Of a stretch of 64,000 bases of DNA, positions 10,421 through 19,324 are shown piece by piece (within the stretch, counting starts at the first letter, position 1; the number at the start of each line of letters is the position of its first letter). A program made the position numbers and the translations under genes. The stretch covers positions 1 to 64,000 of the forward strand of contig NZ_JAFFPR010000014.1 of NCBI RefSeq assembly GCF_016918735.1, read 5' to 3'. Below the pieces are notes generated by a model, which saw only the letters and a program-made list of their open reading frames with translations, made no database searches and was not told the origin of the DNA. The stretch comes from Leptospira abararensis. Its GTDB lineage: Bacteria > Spirochaetota > Leptospiria > Leptospirales > Leptospiraceae.

Positions 10421-11552
10421 TTTATATGTTCCGCCTTATAAAATTCTTCTCTTTATTCTTTTGTTTGGTTTTGGTTTTTTTTCTGCCACACTTCTAAAAG
10501 AGGATCAGACTACATTACCAAAATTTGACATTCCAAAACCAGATATTAGTTTTGATTTTAAATTTGATTTTAGCCTCAGCAAACCAGAAGTGGATGAAGA
10601 TATTTCGAAACCTACAAAATCCTGGAATGACGTAACCATTCAAACCAATGGAACAGATCGAAAGTATGGAAATTTAGTTGGAATTCAATTAGTTCTTCAA
10701 CCAGAAGACTTTGTGAAAGAAGAGTGGTGGCGAGAACGAATTGAAGAGACTTTAACGAAAGGGAAATCATCTGGAATTTTTGATCGAAAAACAATTGTTA
10801 TCTTTCCTGAACATACGGGAACAGGATTGTTGTTCCTGGATGAAAAATCCAGATTTCTAAATGCGGATTCTTTGGAATCAGCTTTAAAAACCAAAGGAGA
10901 AACCTTTACGGTTTCCGATTTATTCTATTTGAAAGCGGAGAAAATGGCAGAAGTTTATGTCAGAATTTTTTCCGAATTAGCGAAACAATACAACGTACCG
11001 ATATTAGCTGGTACAATTATTTTACCGAATCCAAAAATCGTTAAAGGAAGTCTTGTTCTCGATCCCAAAGGACCATTGTACAATGTTGCTATCCCATTCT
11101 CAGCCGATGGTAAGCTTATGGATCCGCTCGTTAAAAAAACTCTATTAACAGAAGAAGAATTAACAATACTATCTCCGGGTGAAATCACTCAAGATAGGGT
11201 TTGGATTGTTCCTGGCTGGAAAGTGGCGATATTTATCGGACAAGAAGTTTTTGATGTCAACATTTACAACCGGCTTGTTGGCAAACCTATTGATGGTTTG
11301 ATTTCACCATCTGCCTCTTATCCAAATATGAAATGGCAATCCTTAGATTTGGAAGATAACAATGTTTGGAAACAAGAAGGGTTGGCAAAGTTTATCAAAT
11401 CAACCAAAGCACAAGACCTTGTACAAGTGTTCTTAGCCGGGCATTTATATGGTAAAAACTGGAATGGAAAAACTTTTAACCTTCGAGACTTTTCGAATGA
11501 AGATCAGGCAAGGTCGGTTGAAAATCCTACAATCTTAAACTTGTACTTTTAA
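10413..11552 (+). CDS. Membrane-anchored nitrilase-fold protein lacking the catalytic cysteine
   Basis: This 379-residue protein has an N-terminal membrane anchor (about 10-27), then a low-complexity linker rich in P, D and F (about 33-68), then a carbon-nitrogen-hydrolase-like domain. The Glu of the nitrilase triad fits IVIFPEHTG (Glu133) and the Lys fits VKKTLL (Lys241 or 242). The segment that should hold the nucleophile reads [10 protein letters not shown], with Gly276 where Cys belongs, and the whole protein contains no cysteine. It is therefore probably non-hydrolytic or uses different chemistry, held on the periplasmic face. The start overlaps the NUDIX gene by eight bases. It ends the operon. 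Confidence 0.72.
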   Translation: MHNLYVPPYKILLFILLFGFGFFSATLLKEDQTTLPKFDIPKPDISFDFKFDFSLSKPEVDEDISKPTKSWNDVTIQTNGTDRKYGNLVGIQLVLQPEDFVKEEWWRERIEETLTKGKSSGIFDRKTIVIFPEHTGTGLLFLDEKSRFLNADSLESALKTKGETFTVSDLFYLKAEKMAEVYVRIFSELAKQYNVPILAGTIILPNPKIVKGSLVLDPKGPLYNVAIPFSADGKLMDPLVKKTLLTEEELTILSPGEITQDRVWIVPGWKVAIFIGQEVFDVNIYNRLVGKPIDGLISPSASYPNMKWQSLDLEDNNVWKQEGLAKFIKSTKAQDLVQVFLAGHLYGKNWNGKTFNLRDFSNEDQARSVENPTILNLYF

Positions 11553-11651
11553 TTTTCACAGGATTTAATCGTTTTTTGAACCTTTAATTTTGGGATCAGA
11601 CCTAAAATCGATTTGACAGGGGATTCCTTTCCACAAAAAATTTTCAGAGTT

Positions 11652-11849
11652 ATGGCACAGAAGTCGCTTCCAAAAAATGAGTTTTATGTAAAATGCCCTT
11701 TGTATACTAAAGGACTTTCTGTTTGTCCTAGTTCCAAAGATCGTTTACAGGCTGACGACTTGGAAAGACTCACATCTCATTGTATTGCCGACACTTACAA
11801 AGTTTGCGATATCTTCTCTGCGAAAAAAGAAAAAGAACAGGCAGCTTAG
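11652..11849 (+). CDS. Small four-cysteine protein
   Basis: The ATG at 11652 gives 65 residues. Cysteines are at 15, 25, 44 and 52 (C-x9-C-x18-C-x7-C) with a His next to the third, a pattern suited to binding zinc or an iron-sulfur cluster. No signal peptide is present, so the cysteines are likely reduced and metal-bound. The C-terminus is lysine- and glutamate-rich. I know no name for it. The stop overlaps the stop of the convergent lipoprotein gene by four bases. A TTG at 11613 in the same frame is a less likely start. Confidence 0.6.
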   Translation: MAQKSLPKNEFYVKCPLYTKGLSVCPSSKDRLQADDLERLTSHCIADTYKVCDIFSAKKEKEQAA

Positions 11850-12976
11850 CCGTCGTTCAATTTTCTAACTTTTTTGAAATATTCATAAATCATCCAATCA
11901 TCTGCTGAAAAAATAAGATCATCTAACACTAGTTCGCCTCTTTTGCTTTCATAAACGATTTTATCACCGGCAACGCCCCATAGTCTTTCAATAAAGAATG
12001 GGAAATGTTCCTTTTTGCCGGAAACTTTCCATTTCATGGGTTGGTTGGGATCATTTTGGTTGGTGGCGATAAATTCATCTTTCCCACTCAATCTCCAAGA
12101 GAATGCTTCGCGTGTTACAATGGGAATTCCTCGATTGATGGAGGGAGTTTTACCTTGATGATAGACCACTTCTTTTAAATAAAGATCACCGATTTTCCCT
12201 CCTACAACATAGCCCGAATTACCATTGTTATAATAAAATCTTGGAAGTATGATGTCTTTTGAAAGTAAAACAACTCTTTTGGATTCCAGATTCAGAAAGA
12301 ATAAATTATAGGAACCGGCAATTCCTGACCAAACTAAAAACTCGTTTCCAATAGAAGTGATATGGTAGTGTGTTTTTAATTTTGGGAATGGGGTAGGAAA
12401 AAGATCACCAGAAATAAACTTTTCGGGTTTAGAACTGTCACCTGTTTTTTCAACGAATAATTGATTTTCAAAGAAATATAATAACAAATCCCCTGAATTA
12501 GAGATAGTCATTCCCGTTTTGCAAGGTATGTGAACTATGGATTCATGTTCTAATGAGGAATCCGATGTCGAGTAACCAAATAAAGCACAACCGCCATACT
12601 GTTTTAATGGATACTGAACTGCCACATAATTTCCATTAGCCGAAACTTGAATTGAGTCAGGTCTTAGTTTTAATTCAATAGAATTTCTATTGTCATTCAC
12701 TAAATCTTTAAAAAAGAGGGTTTTGTTTTCGGTCCAAACAATCTTTGTTCTATCTTCGGAAAGTGCAAATAATCTAGGTTGGTTTGGTTTATTTTTAGAG
12801 AGGATTTCTGATGTTGAACGATTGGAGGAAAGTCTATCTTGTAATAGAACCAAGGCTTTTTCATATTTTTCTTTTGAGATTAAGTCTTCTATTTCGGAAA
12901 CTAAAGATTCATGTTTTGATTGGCAAGAAAGAAGGAGTAAGACAACAGCAGGGATAAAAAAAGAAACTAATTTCAC
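11846..12976 (-). CDS. Lipoprotein with beta-propeller-like body
   Basis: This 376-residue protein has a lipoprotein signal, MKLVSFFIPAVVLLLLSC, with Cys18 as the lipidation site. After a short helical region (about 20-55) the rest is predicted beta strand, with recurring short segments like LFALSEDRTKIVW and VSANGNYVAV, as in WD40/TolB-like propellers. Enzymatic residues are not evident. A role as an envelope scaffold is inferred from fold type. It is coupled to the upstream EcsC gene by an ATGA overlap and converges on the small Cys protein. Confidence 0.72.
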   Translation of the reverse strand: MKLVSFFIPAVVLLLLSCQSKHESLVSEIEDLISKEKYEKALVLLQDRLSSNRSTSEILSKNKPNQPRLFALSEDRTKIVWTENKTLFFKDLVNDNRNSIELKLRPDSIQVSANGNYVAVQYPLKQYGGCALFGYSTSDSSLEHESIVHIPCKTGMTISNSGDLLLYFFENQLFVEKTGDSSKPEKFISGDLFPTPFPKLKTHYHITSIGNEFLVWSGIAGSYNLFFLNLESKRVVLLSKDIILPRFYYNNGNSGYVVGGKIGDLYLKEVVYHQGKTPSINRGIPIVTREAFSWRLSGKDEFIATNQNDPNQPMKWKVSGKKEHFPFFIERLWGVAGDKIVYESKRGELVLDDLIFSADDWMIYEYFKKVRKLNDG

Positions 12977-13593
12977 TGAGACTCCAAATATTCTCTGATT
13001 TCTTCCGCGTGGATTTCTTTTGAAAAAAGGTCCATCGCCGTTTGACCAACACGTTTTGTGTCATAATAAGCAAAGGTTCCTGTCACCACAGCGCCTCCGA
13101 TCGGGATCCAACGGGCAAATTGTTTGCGAATGATAGACTTAGAAATTAGTAATCCCAATTTTTCTAACATAGTTTGAAATACTCTAACAGTTGTTGGGCG
13201 AATTAATATTTTTAAGGATGATTCCTCTATAATTTTACGAAAAACTTGGGCACCGCCATGTTTAAAAAGGCAATATAATAACAGTTCTTTCGTGACTTGG
13301 ACTTCTTTTCCATAGAGAGCAGCTATATCCAAAATCAAATGCCCTTGGATTCGGTACACAAAAAGTAACTCAGGAAGGATACTGAGAATCCCTAGAGGGC
13401 CTGGGGGAAGGGAGCAGGTGGCACTAACCAGTCCTGATTTAAAGGAAGCATTTTGGACCAATTCCTGAATGAGACCGTCAGGAGGTTGGATTGTGGGCGC
13501 ATAGGGACTTCTGTAGTCCTCTAAGCCGGCGAATAATTCGACTAGACCCTCTAAAAAACCTTCGGATTTGACCTGAGATGGTGTTTCGTTCAC
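12973..13593 (-). CDS. EcsC family protein
   Basis: This 206-residue protein has a small hydrophobic stretch around 55-85 and a C-terminal segment FAYYDTKRVGQTAMDLF, which matches the conserved end of the EcsC family (named after Bacillus EcsC). The family's biochemical role is unknown; members are membrane-associated. It is the first gene of a two-gene unit with the lipoprotein downstream. It is divergent from prfA, with 67 bases between the two starts. Confidence 0.75.
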   Translation of the reverse strand: MNETPSQVKSEGFLEGLVELFAGLEDYRSPYAPTIQPPDGLIQELVQNASFKSGLVSATCSLPPGPLGILSILPELLFVYRIQGHLILDIAALYGKEVQVTKELLLYCLFKHGGAQVFRKIIEESSLKILIRPTTVRVFQTMLEKLGLLISKSIIRKQFARWIPIGGAVVTGTFAYYDTKRVGQTAMDLFSKEIHAEEIREYLESQ

Positions 13594-13660
13594 GGGTTTC
13601 TTAAATCCTCCTTAGATTTTGGTTTATCAAAAACAGGCATTCTATATCCTTTCCATAGAC

Positions 13661-14722
13661 ATGATAGATAGATTGAAAAAAATTCAAGAAAAATACCTGC
13701 GTATTGAGGATGAGCTAGCGAAAGCCACATCATCTGATACATTGAAGAATCTATCGAAAGAAAGATCTCGCCTAACTCCTGTATATACAAAGGCTGATGA
13801 ATATTTAAAAATAACGAAAGATTGCCAAGATGCAAAATCACTTCTTGAGTCTGATAATGATCCGGACATGCATGCCATGTTGAAATCGGAAATTGAAGAA
13901 GGCGAAAAAAAGTTAGAAGAGTTAGCTAAAGAACTCGAAATTATGTTATTACCTCCAGACCCAAATTCTGGAAAAAGTATTCTTGTTGAAATTCGTGCTG
14001 GAACAGGTGGAGAAGAATCCGGTTTATTTTGCGCACATTTATTTCGTATGTATAACAAGTATGCTGATAAACAAGGATTCAAGACAGAAATTATAGATGC
14101 AAGTCCTACCGGTATTGGTGGTTTTAAAGAAATTGTATTTTCTCTAGATGATGATAGAGCTTACGATCTATTTAAATTTGAATCGGGAACACATCGCGTC
14201 CAAAGAATCCCTGAAACTGAATCTGGTGGAAGAATTCATACCTCAGCAGTAACAGTTGCTGTACTTCCTGAAGCTGAAGAAAAGGAAGTAGAAATAAGAG
14301 AAAGTGATCTAAGAATTGACGTATATCGTTCGTCAGGTGCTGGTGGTCAGCACGTGAACACAACTGACTCTGCAGTTAGGATTACTCATATCCCCACAGG
14401 CATTGTAGTTGCTTCACAGGAAGAACGTTCTCAAATTAAAAACCGTGATAAAGCAATGCGAGTTTTACGTGCAAGGATTGTTGACCAAATGGCCGATGCC
14501 GCAAAACAAAGTGCAGATGCTTTGAAAAAAGCCCAAGTCGGGTCAGGGGATAGGTCCGAACGAATTCGTACTTACAATTTTCCGCAAGGACGTTGTACAG
14601 ACCATCGTATTGGTTTTACAAGTCATAATTTGCCAGCCATTATGGAAGGTGACTTGGATGAATTAATTGATGCCTTAATCCAAGAGGACAGATCCAAACG
14701 GCTCGCAGAAGCAAAAGCATAA
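13661..14722 (+). CDS. prfA: Peptide chain release factor 1
   Basis: This 353-residue factor recognises UAA and UAG and releases the finished peptide. Class markers are [11 protein letters not shown], in which PET occupies the tripeptide that reads the stop codon in RF1, and GAGGQHVN, with GGQ at about 228-230 that triggers hydrolysis. The length matches bacterial RF1, and the tripeptide excludes RF2 (SPF). I chose the ATG at 13661, because the MIDRLKKIQ start aligns with family N-termini. An upstream in-frame TTG at 13619 is unlikely. No prmC methyltransferase gene is adjacent. Confidence 0.97.
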   Translation: MIDRLKKIQEKYLRIEDELAKATSSDTLKNLSKERSRLTPVYTKADEYLKITKDCQDAKSLLESDNDPDMHAMLKSEIEEGEKKLEELAKELEIMLLPPDPNSGKSILVEIRAGTGGEESGLFCAHLFRMYNKYADKQGFKTEIIDASPTGIGGFKEIVFSLDDDRAYDLFKFESGTHRVQRIPETESGGRIHTSAVTVAVLPEAEEKEVEIRESDLRIDVYRSSGAGGQHVNTTDSAVRITHIPTGIVVASQEERSQIKNRDKAMRVLRARIVDQMADAAKQSADALKKAQVGSGDRSERIRTYNFPQGRCTDHRIGFTSHNLPAIMEGDLDELIDALIQEDRSKRLAEAKA

Positions 14723-14750
14723 AAAGTTTCCAAATTTCATCGGAATTGGA

Positions 14751-14778
14751 TTGATTCGAGTGTTTCATCTGTTATAAG
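14751..14778 (+). promoter_or_regulatory. Candidate sigma-70 promoter for the subtilase gene
   Basis: TTGATT at 14751-14756 and TATAAG at 14773-14778 are separated by 16 bases. A start site near 14785 would leave an 18-base leader before the ATG at 14803. The elements match vegetative consensus well, but there is no experimental support. Confidence 0.45.
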
Positions 14779-14802
14779 AATTAGGTCAGGAATTTCCGTC
14801 AG

Positions 14803-16494
14803 ATGAATCAAATGAAAACTGCAATTTCTATCCTTGTTTTTGTAAGTATGTCTTTTGGAAATTGTAGATCAGTTCACAATAATGATCCGTTCAGTGATGC
14901 CCTTTTATACTATCTCCTGTTTAATGCAATAGCAAATGGTACGGAAGAAAACTGTAATTTTTCTGCTGGAACCACTGACTCACTTTATAATGACCAATGG
15001 CATTTGCGAAACATCGGCCAATTTGGCGGGACTTTTGGGGAAGATGCAAATGTAAATACTGTCTGGAACCAAGGTGTTTCGGGAAACCAAGTGATAGTGA
15101 GTGTTGTCGATGATGGTCTCGACATTCGACATGAGGACTTATCTTCCAATATTTCAGTGACTGCAAGAGGTTTGAATCTCCTTAACAATACGATTTATCC
15201 AACACATTCCTACTCCAGTAGTTTCCATGGTTCAGCGGTCGGTGGTGTGATTGCTGCTAGAGGTGGAAATAATATTGGAGTCCGTGGTGCTGCCCCCTGT
15301 TCCAAGTTAGTTGGGGTTAACCTACTAGAAAAATCTTCCATTTATACTTCTGACGAATATAGAGCTATGGTCAATGAATCCACTCGGGTTTCTGTTTCCA
15401 ATAACAGCTGGGGTTCCCCTGATGGATATGGTTGGCTCTGGCCTTCAAGTGCTCTTTGGCAACAAGGGGTGAATGAAGGAACCTTAAAAGGAAAGTCCGG
15501 AAAAGGTACTGTCTATGTTTGGGCTGCAGGGAATGGTGCGAATGGCGGGACAATTGTTTCTCCAATTCTTGTAGACAACGCTAATTACGATGGACAAGCG
15601 AATTATAATCGTGTTATGGCCATAGGCGGAATTGGCGAAGATGGCAAAAAGGCAAACTATTCGGAATCTGGTGCCAACTTATGGGCGGTTGCTCATACCC
15701 AAGGAAATAGTGCTACGGCATATACAACAGCTATTTCCACAACAGATGCTACTGGTGCATTAGGATTGAATGCGGGCGGAACCTCTGGTGATTATTCCCT
15801 TGCAAACTACACAAAAAAATTTAATGGAACTTCTTCAGCAACTCCACTAGCTGCCGGTGTGATCTCGCTGTTATTAAGTAAATACCCTGATTTGACTTGG
15901 CGCGACGTACGCGAGTTAGTTGCTTATTCTGCAAGACAAAACGATCCAACAGATACAGATTGGAGCATGAATGCTGCTGGTCTAAACATCAATCATAAGT
16001 ATGGATTTGGTGCGGTGGATGCGGCAAGTTTACTGACAAGAGCAAGTTCGTGGACTCCGATTTCTGCACCTCATGTTACACATACTCAGCTTGCTATTTC
16101 TCCCAATACACCTATTCCTGATAATGATTTAGTAACAGGGGCGACAGTAAATTATCCTGTTACCTCTAGCATTAGTTATATTGAATATATGGATGTCGAA
16201 TTTACTTCGAATCATACTTACTTCCCAGAGTTATACATCCTCATTACATCACCTAGTGGAACAACTAGTTTCCTTACCGAAGCACATGCTTGTGCCAATC
16301 CCTATAGTAATACTCTATGTTCCTCGGGAAATACTTCTATTGCCACAATGACAGGATCTTCCACTTACCGTTTTGGATTAGCTCGTAATTTAGGAGAAAA
16401 TCCGAACGGAACTTGGATCATCCAAGTGTATGATGCCAGTGCTACTGATACCGGCTCCATCAATTCTATTCAATTACGAATCTATGGTAGGTAA
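14803..16494 (+). CDS. Subtilisin/kexin-like serine protease lipoprotein with P-domain
   Basis: This 563-residue secreted protein has a signal ending in SMSFGNC (Cys21), a relaxed spirochaetal lipobox. The peptidase S8 domain (about 55-425) has catalytic Asp103 in VVDDGLD, His142 in HGSAVGG, the oxyanion-Asn block SNNSWG near 200 and Ser344 in NGTSSATPLAAG. A C-terminal P-domain of the kexin/furin type (about 440-563) ends in SIQLRIYGR. Mature catalytic sequence (LYNDQWHLRNIG) begins directly after the signal, so the usual N-terminal propeptide is absent. The next gene, three bases downstream, encodes a propeptide-like domain. It probably acts at the outer membrane or outside the cell. Confidence 0.92.
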   Translation: MNQMKTAISILVFVSMSFGNCRSVHNNDPFSDALLYYLLFNAIANGTEENCNFSAGTTDSLYNDQWHLRNIGQFGGTFGEDANVNTVWNQGVSGNQVIVSVVDDGLDIRHEDLSSNISVTARGLNLLNNTIYPTHSYSSSFHGSAVGGVIAARGGNNIGVRGAAPCSKLVGVNLLEKSSIYTSDEYRAMVNESTRVSVSNNSWGSPDGYGWLWPSSALWQQGVNEGTLKGKSGKGTVYVWAAGNGANGGTIVSPILVDNANYDGQANYNRVMAIGGIGEDGKKANYSESGANLWAVAHTQGNSATAYTTAISTTDATGALGLNAGGTSGDYSLANYTKKFNGTSSATPLAAGVISLLLSKYPDLTWRDVRELVAYSARQNDPTDTDWSMNAAGLNINHKYGFGAVDAASLLTRASSWTPISAPHVTHTQLAISPNTPIPDNDLVTGATVNYPVTSSISYIEYMDVEFTSNHTYFPELYILITSPSGTTSFLTEAHACANPYSNTLCSSGNTSIATMTGSSTYRFGLARNLGENPNGTWIIQVYDASATDTGSINSIQLRIYGR

Positions 16495-16497
16495 CCA

Positions 16498-17085
16498 ATG
16501 AACGAACATAGAAGAATGAATGTTACCAGTTGGACTTATTTATTCGCATTAGTTTGGTGGGTGTTCGGACCAGTTTCTGTCAGTGCTGAACCGAAAGACC
16601 CTCCAAGTTCCATTACCTTTGTGGAAGGTGGAGTCACAAAAACTTTCTATAGGAATCCCAGTGTTGTTGCAGAATTTGTGAATGAAAAACAGGTCCAGAC
16701 AAACCAAAAAATAACGCAGGGGAAACAAGGAATTAAAGCTGGATGGAATGTTCGTCTAGCAGGGAAGGATCTTTTTCCAAAATCATCTAAATCGGCTACT
16801 AACTCTAAAGTAACAGAAGTATATTCCACATCCGTTGGTGTTGGTGCAAACATTGTGTTGCCTGGAGTAATAATTGTAACATTTTCTACTGACCAATCAG
16901 CGGATTCTCTGGATCGAATTTCTAAAAAGTATGGAATTCAAATCCAGAATCAATTTTCTCCTCGTTTGGTGAGTTTCCTAACGGAACCAGGTTTTCTTTC
17001 CGCTGAAAAAGCAAATGAAGTTCTTTCTGAACCAAATGTTTTAGAAGCATATCCAGATCAAGCTGTTGAAAAAACTTTGAAGTAA
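16498..17085 (+). CDS. Secreted protein with subtilase propeptide (I9-like) domain in trans
   Basis: This 195-residue protein has an N-terminal signal ending near VSVSAEP (about residue 31). The last 80 residues (about 115-195) run GVIIVTFS...LDRISKKYG...LVSFLTEPG...EVLSEPNVLEAYPDQ. This has the strand-helix-strand-helix-strand pattern and the terminal 'P-NV-x-A-x-PD' signature of subtilase propeptides and I9 inhibitors. Such domains fold their protease and block the active site with their C-terminus. The preceding protease lacks this domain, so this protein is inferred to be its chaperone or inhibitor supplied in trans. Confidence 0.7.
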   Translation: MNEHRRMNVTSWTYLFALVWWVFGPVSVSAEPKDPPSSITFVEGGVTKTFYRNPSVVAEFVNEKQVQTNQKITQGKQGIKAGWNVRLAGKDLFPKSSKSATNSKVTEVYSTSVGVGANIVLPGVIIVTFSTDQSADSLDRISKKYGIQIQNQFSPRLVSFLTEPGFLSAEKANEVLSEPNVLEAYPDQAVEKTLK

Positions 17086-17109
17086 TATTCGCCTAACCAC
17101 AGTAAATAG

Positions 17110-18720
17110 TTACATAGCTAGGTAAAAATACATCAATTTTAGGATCTCTTGTTTTCTAACTGGTTTTGATAGATAGGAAGTGATTCCTGCTAAAAAACTT
17201 TTGCTAATGTCTTCCTTCTGAACATTTGCTGAAATAGCAATGATTGGTACGGAGTCGCTTGTTCTAATCTGATTAGCTAATTCGATTTTTCTGATTTCTC
17301 TTGTCGCCTCTAACCCATCCATCTCGGGCATTTGCATATCCATCAAAATGATGTCAAATTTTTGCGATTTAAATTTTTCTAATGCTTCCTTTCCGTTATA
17401 AGCGATACTAATCTCAATTGGATATTTACGAAAAAAAGTTTTAATGATAAAAATATTTTCTTCTGAATCTTCTGCTAAAAGGACTTTGCAAATGGGAAAC
17501 TTTTCTGGTTCAGGCAGTTCTAAATTGAGCCAATGCCGGTGGATTCCAGATAAACGTTTAATAAACCCTTCATACGGTATTTCAAAAATAAATTTAGAAC
17601 CAACTCCAACTTGGCTGATTACAGATATATCGCCGCCCATCAGTTGGATTAATTTTTTTGTAATTGTTAAACCAAGTCCGGTACCTCCATATTTTCTTGT
17701 AGTTGAACTATCCACCTGAGTAAAACTTTCAAAAATCGAAACAATCTTTTCAGAAGGAATACCAATTCCTGTATCTTCAACGGAAATTTTCAGATTTTTT
17801 TTGTTTTCAGAAAGTGAACTATTAACAAATATTTTTCCCTTTTCAGTAAATTTCATCGCATTGCCAAGTAAGTTAATCAGGACTTGTTGTAATCTTGTCG
17901 AATCACCAGCAATACTTTCGGAAATTTCATCATCTACATGGAATTCTATTTCTATCCCTTTGCCTTTCGCCTTCATATAAAACAGAGAAATAGTTTCGCT
18001 CATTAATTCTCTTATTGAAAAATGGATATGTTCCATTTCTAATTTTCCTGATTCAATGCGCGATAAATCTAAAATATCGTTAATAATATTAAAGAGAGCC
18101 TTTCCTGAGTTTTTAAGAACAGTCAAATACTCTTGTTGTTCTTCTGTTAGATCTGTTTCATTTAAGGTTTCGGTCATACCAAGAATTGCATTTAACGGTG
18201 TCCGAATTTCATGACTCATTGAGGCCAAAAAATCGGTTTTTGCTTGCGATGCTTTTTGTGCTTCTATTTCTCTTAAATTAGCTAAATTCATTTGTTCCCT
18301 TAAAAGTTTCTCTCGGACAACTTGTTGGGAAACATCTGAAATTTGAATCATACAAAAATGATCTGTTTCATTTTCGATTGAAATAGGTATAACATGTAAA
18401 TATTGATAAATTTTTTCTCCGGTCTTTTTGCTTTTTTCGTTATCATAAAGTGGGAAAGGGAAAGGATTTAAGGTATGAGTTAATATAGAATATTGTGAAT
18501 ATTGCAAACAAAGTTCAATCGATTTGAATGTTCTCGTATTCGTTAATTCGGGGAATACATCCAAAAAAAAAGAATTTTCTAAATCTGTTTCTATAAATCC
18601 AGAACTCTTAAGAAACCAACTATTTGCTAAAACAATATTAAGATTTTTATCCAGGATGAGGATTCCAATCCCAGATTTTTTAATGATTGTTAGTAAATGC
18701 TTTTCACTAAGGGTGTTCAC
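17110..18720 (-). CDS. Hybrid sensor histidine kinase (PAS-HisKA-HATPase-REC)
   Basis: This 536-residue cytoplasmic protein has a PAS-like sensor (about 7-135), a HisKA domain with the H-box SMSHEIRTPLN (His170), an HATPase domain with N, G1 and G2 boxes (NAMKFTEKG, DTGIGIP, GGTGLGLTI), and a C-terminal receiver with phospho-acceptor Asp461 in LMDMQMPEMDG. There are no membrane helices, so it senses an internal signal. The start is a GTG that shares one base with the stop of the CheC gene upstream. The likely network is kinase to its own receiver and to the stand-alone receiver, with CheC removing phosphate. Confidence 0.93.
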   Translation of the reverse strand: MNTLSEKHLLTIIKKSGIGILILDKNLNIVLANSWFLKSSGFIETDLENSFFLDVFPELTNTRTFKSIELCLQYSQYSILTHTLNPFPFPLYDNEKSKKTGEKIYQYLHVIPISIENETDHFCMIQISDVSQQVVREKLLREQMNLANLREIEAQKASQAKTDFLASMSHEIRTPLNAILGMTETLNETDLTEEQQEYLTVLKNSGKALFNIINDILDLSRIESGKLEMEHIHFSIRELMSETISLFYMKAKGKGIEIEFHVDDEISESIAGDSTRLQQVLINLLGNAMKFTEKGKIFVNSSLSENKKNLKISVEDTGIGIPSEKIVSIFESFTQVDSSTTRKYGGTGLGLTITKKLIQLMGGDISVISQVGVGSKFIFEIPYEGFIKRLSGIHRHWLNLELPEPEKFPICKVLLAEDSEENIFIIKTFFRKYPIEISIAYNGKEALEKFKSQKFDIILMDMQMPEMDGLEATREIRKIELANQIRTSDSVPIIAISANVQKEDISKSFLAGITSYLSKPVRKQEILKLMYFYLAM

Positions 18721-19322
18721 TACTTCAACTTTTCAATGAGTACTCTGGAAAGATTTTTTATACTATCGAAATTTAGAAAAAAGAATATATAACCTTTGAT
18801 ATCTTTTCCACTTAGTTTATAATCAATAAAAACTAAAAGAATAGAGTTGTGTTTTTTTTGATCTCTCCTAAGGAGCAAATCTTCATATTTCCCTGTAAAA
18901 AATTCAGGAACATTGGTTTCAATTTTATAATCAGACATTTTTGCTAAATTAGAGAGAATAGCATTTAGAATGATGTTCCCGATTTCACTCAGTGCGTCTT
19001 TTTCAAACTGTGAAACTTCATTCAACGCAACATAATCCTTCATCATCATTTTGACAATTTCCAAACTTGCACTTTTGTGAAATAATAAAAAAGCTGATCC
19101 TTCGCCAATACCACCAATAAACTTTTGTTCTATGGTACATACATCTTGGTCTGCAAGATATTCGATATTTTTAGCTTCTTCTGGACTAACTAACTTTAAG
19201 CTAGGGACTGTGAGCAAAATTTCATCAGAAATCATTTCGCTCATTAACTTTGCCGCACCACCCAAACTAATATTGAATAGTTCGCTTAAGGAATCTCGTT
19301 CTATTTCGGTTAGAAAATTCAT
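18720..19322 (-). CDS. CheC-like phosphatase with two active sites
   Basis: This 200-residue protein carries two exact copies of the CheC signature D-x3-E-x2-N-x22-P: Asp10/Glu14/Asn17/Pro40 and Asp109/Glu113/Asn116/Pro139. CheC/CheX/FliY proteins hydrolyse phospho-Asp on CheY-type receivers. Both sites are intact, unlike proteins with only one functional half. It lies two bases after the response regulator and shares one base with the hybrid kinase start. This points to a dedicated phosphatase for this phosphorelay rather than for the main chemotaxis operon. Confidence 0.88.
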   Translation of the reverse strand: MNFLTEIERDSLSELFNISLGGAAKLMSEMISDEILLTVPSLKLVSPEEAKNIEYLADQDVCTIEQKFIGGIGEGSAFLLFHKSASLEIVKMMMKDYVALNEVSQFEKDALSEIGNIILNAILSNLAKMSDYKIETNVPEFFTGKYEDLLLRRDQKKHNSILLVFIDYKLSGKDIKGYIFFFLNFDSIKNLSRVLIEKLK

Positions 19323-19324
19323 AT

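Noticed and set aside
11613..11641. TTGACA at 11613 as a promoter for the small Cys4 gene
   Set aside because: The -35 matches consensus, but at 16-18 bases spacing only A-runs are present and there is no convincing -10.
13590..14082. Minus-strand open frames across the prfA start
   Set aside because: prfA is certain on the plus strand and the minus-strand products show no domain. The divergent EcsC gene already accounts for the upstream strand.
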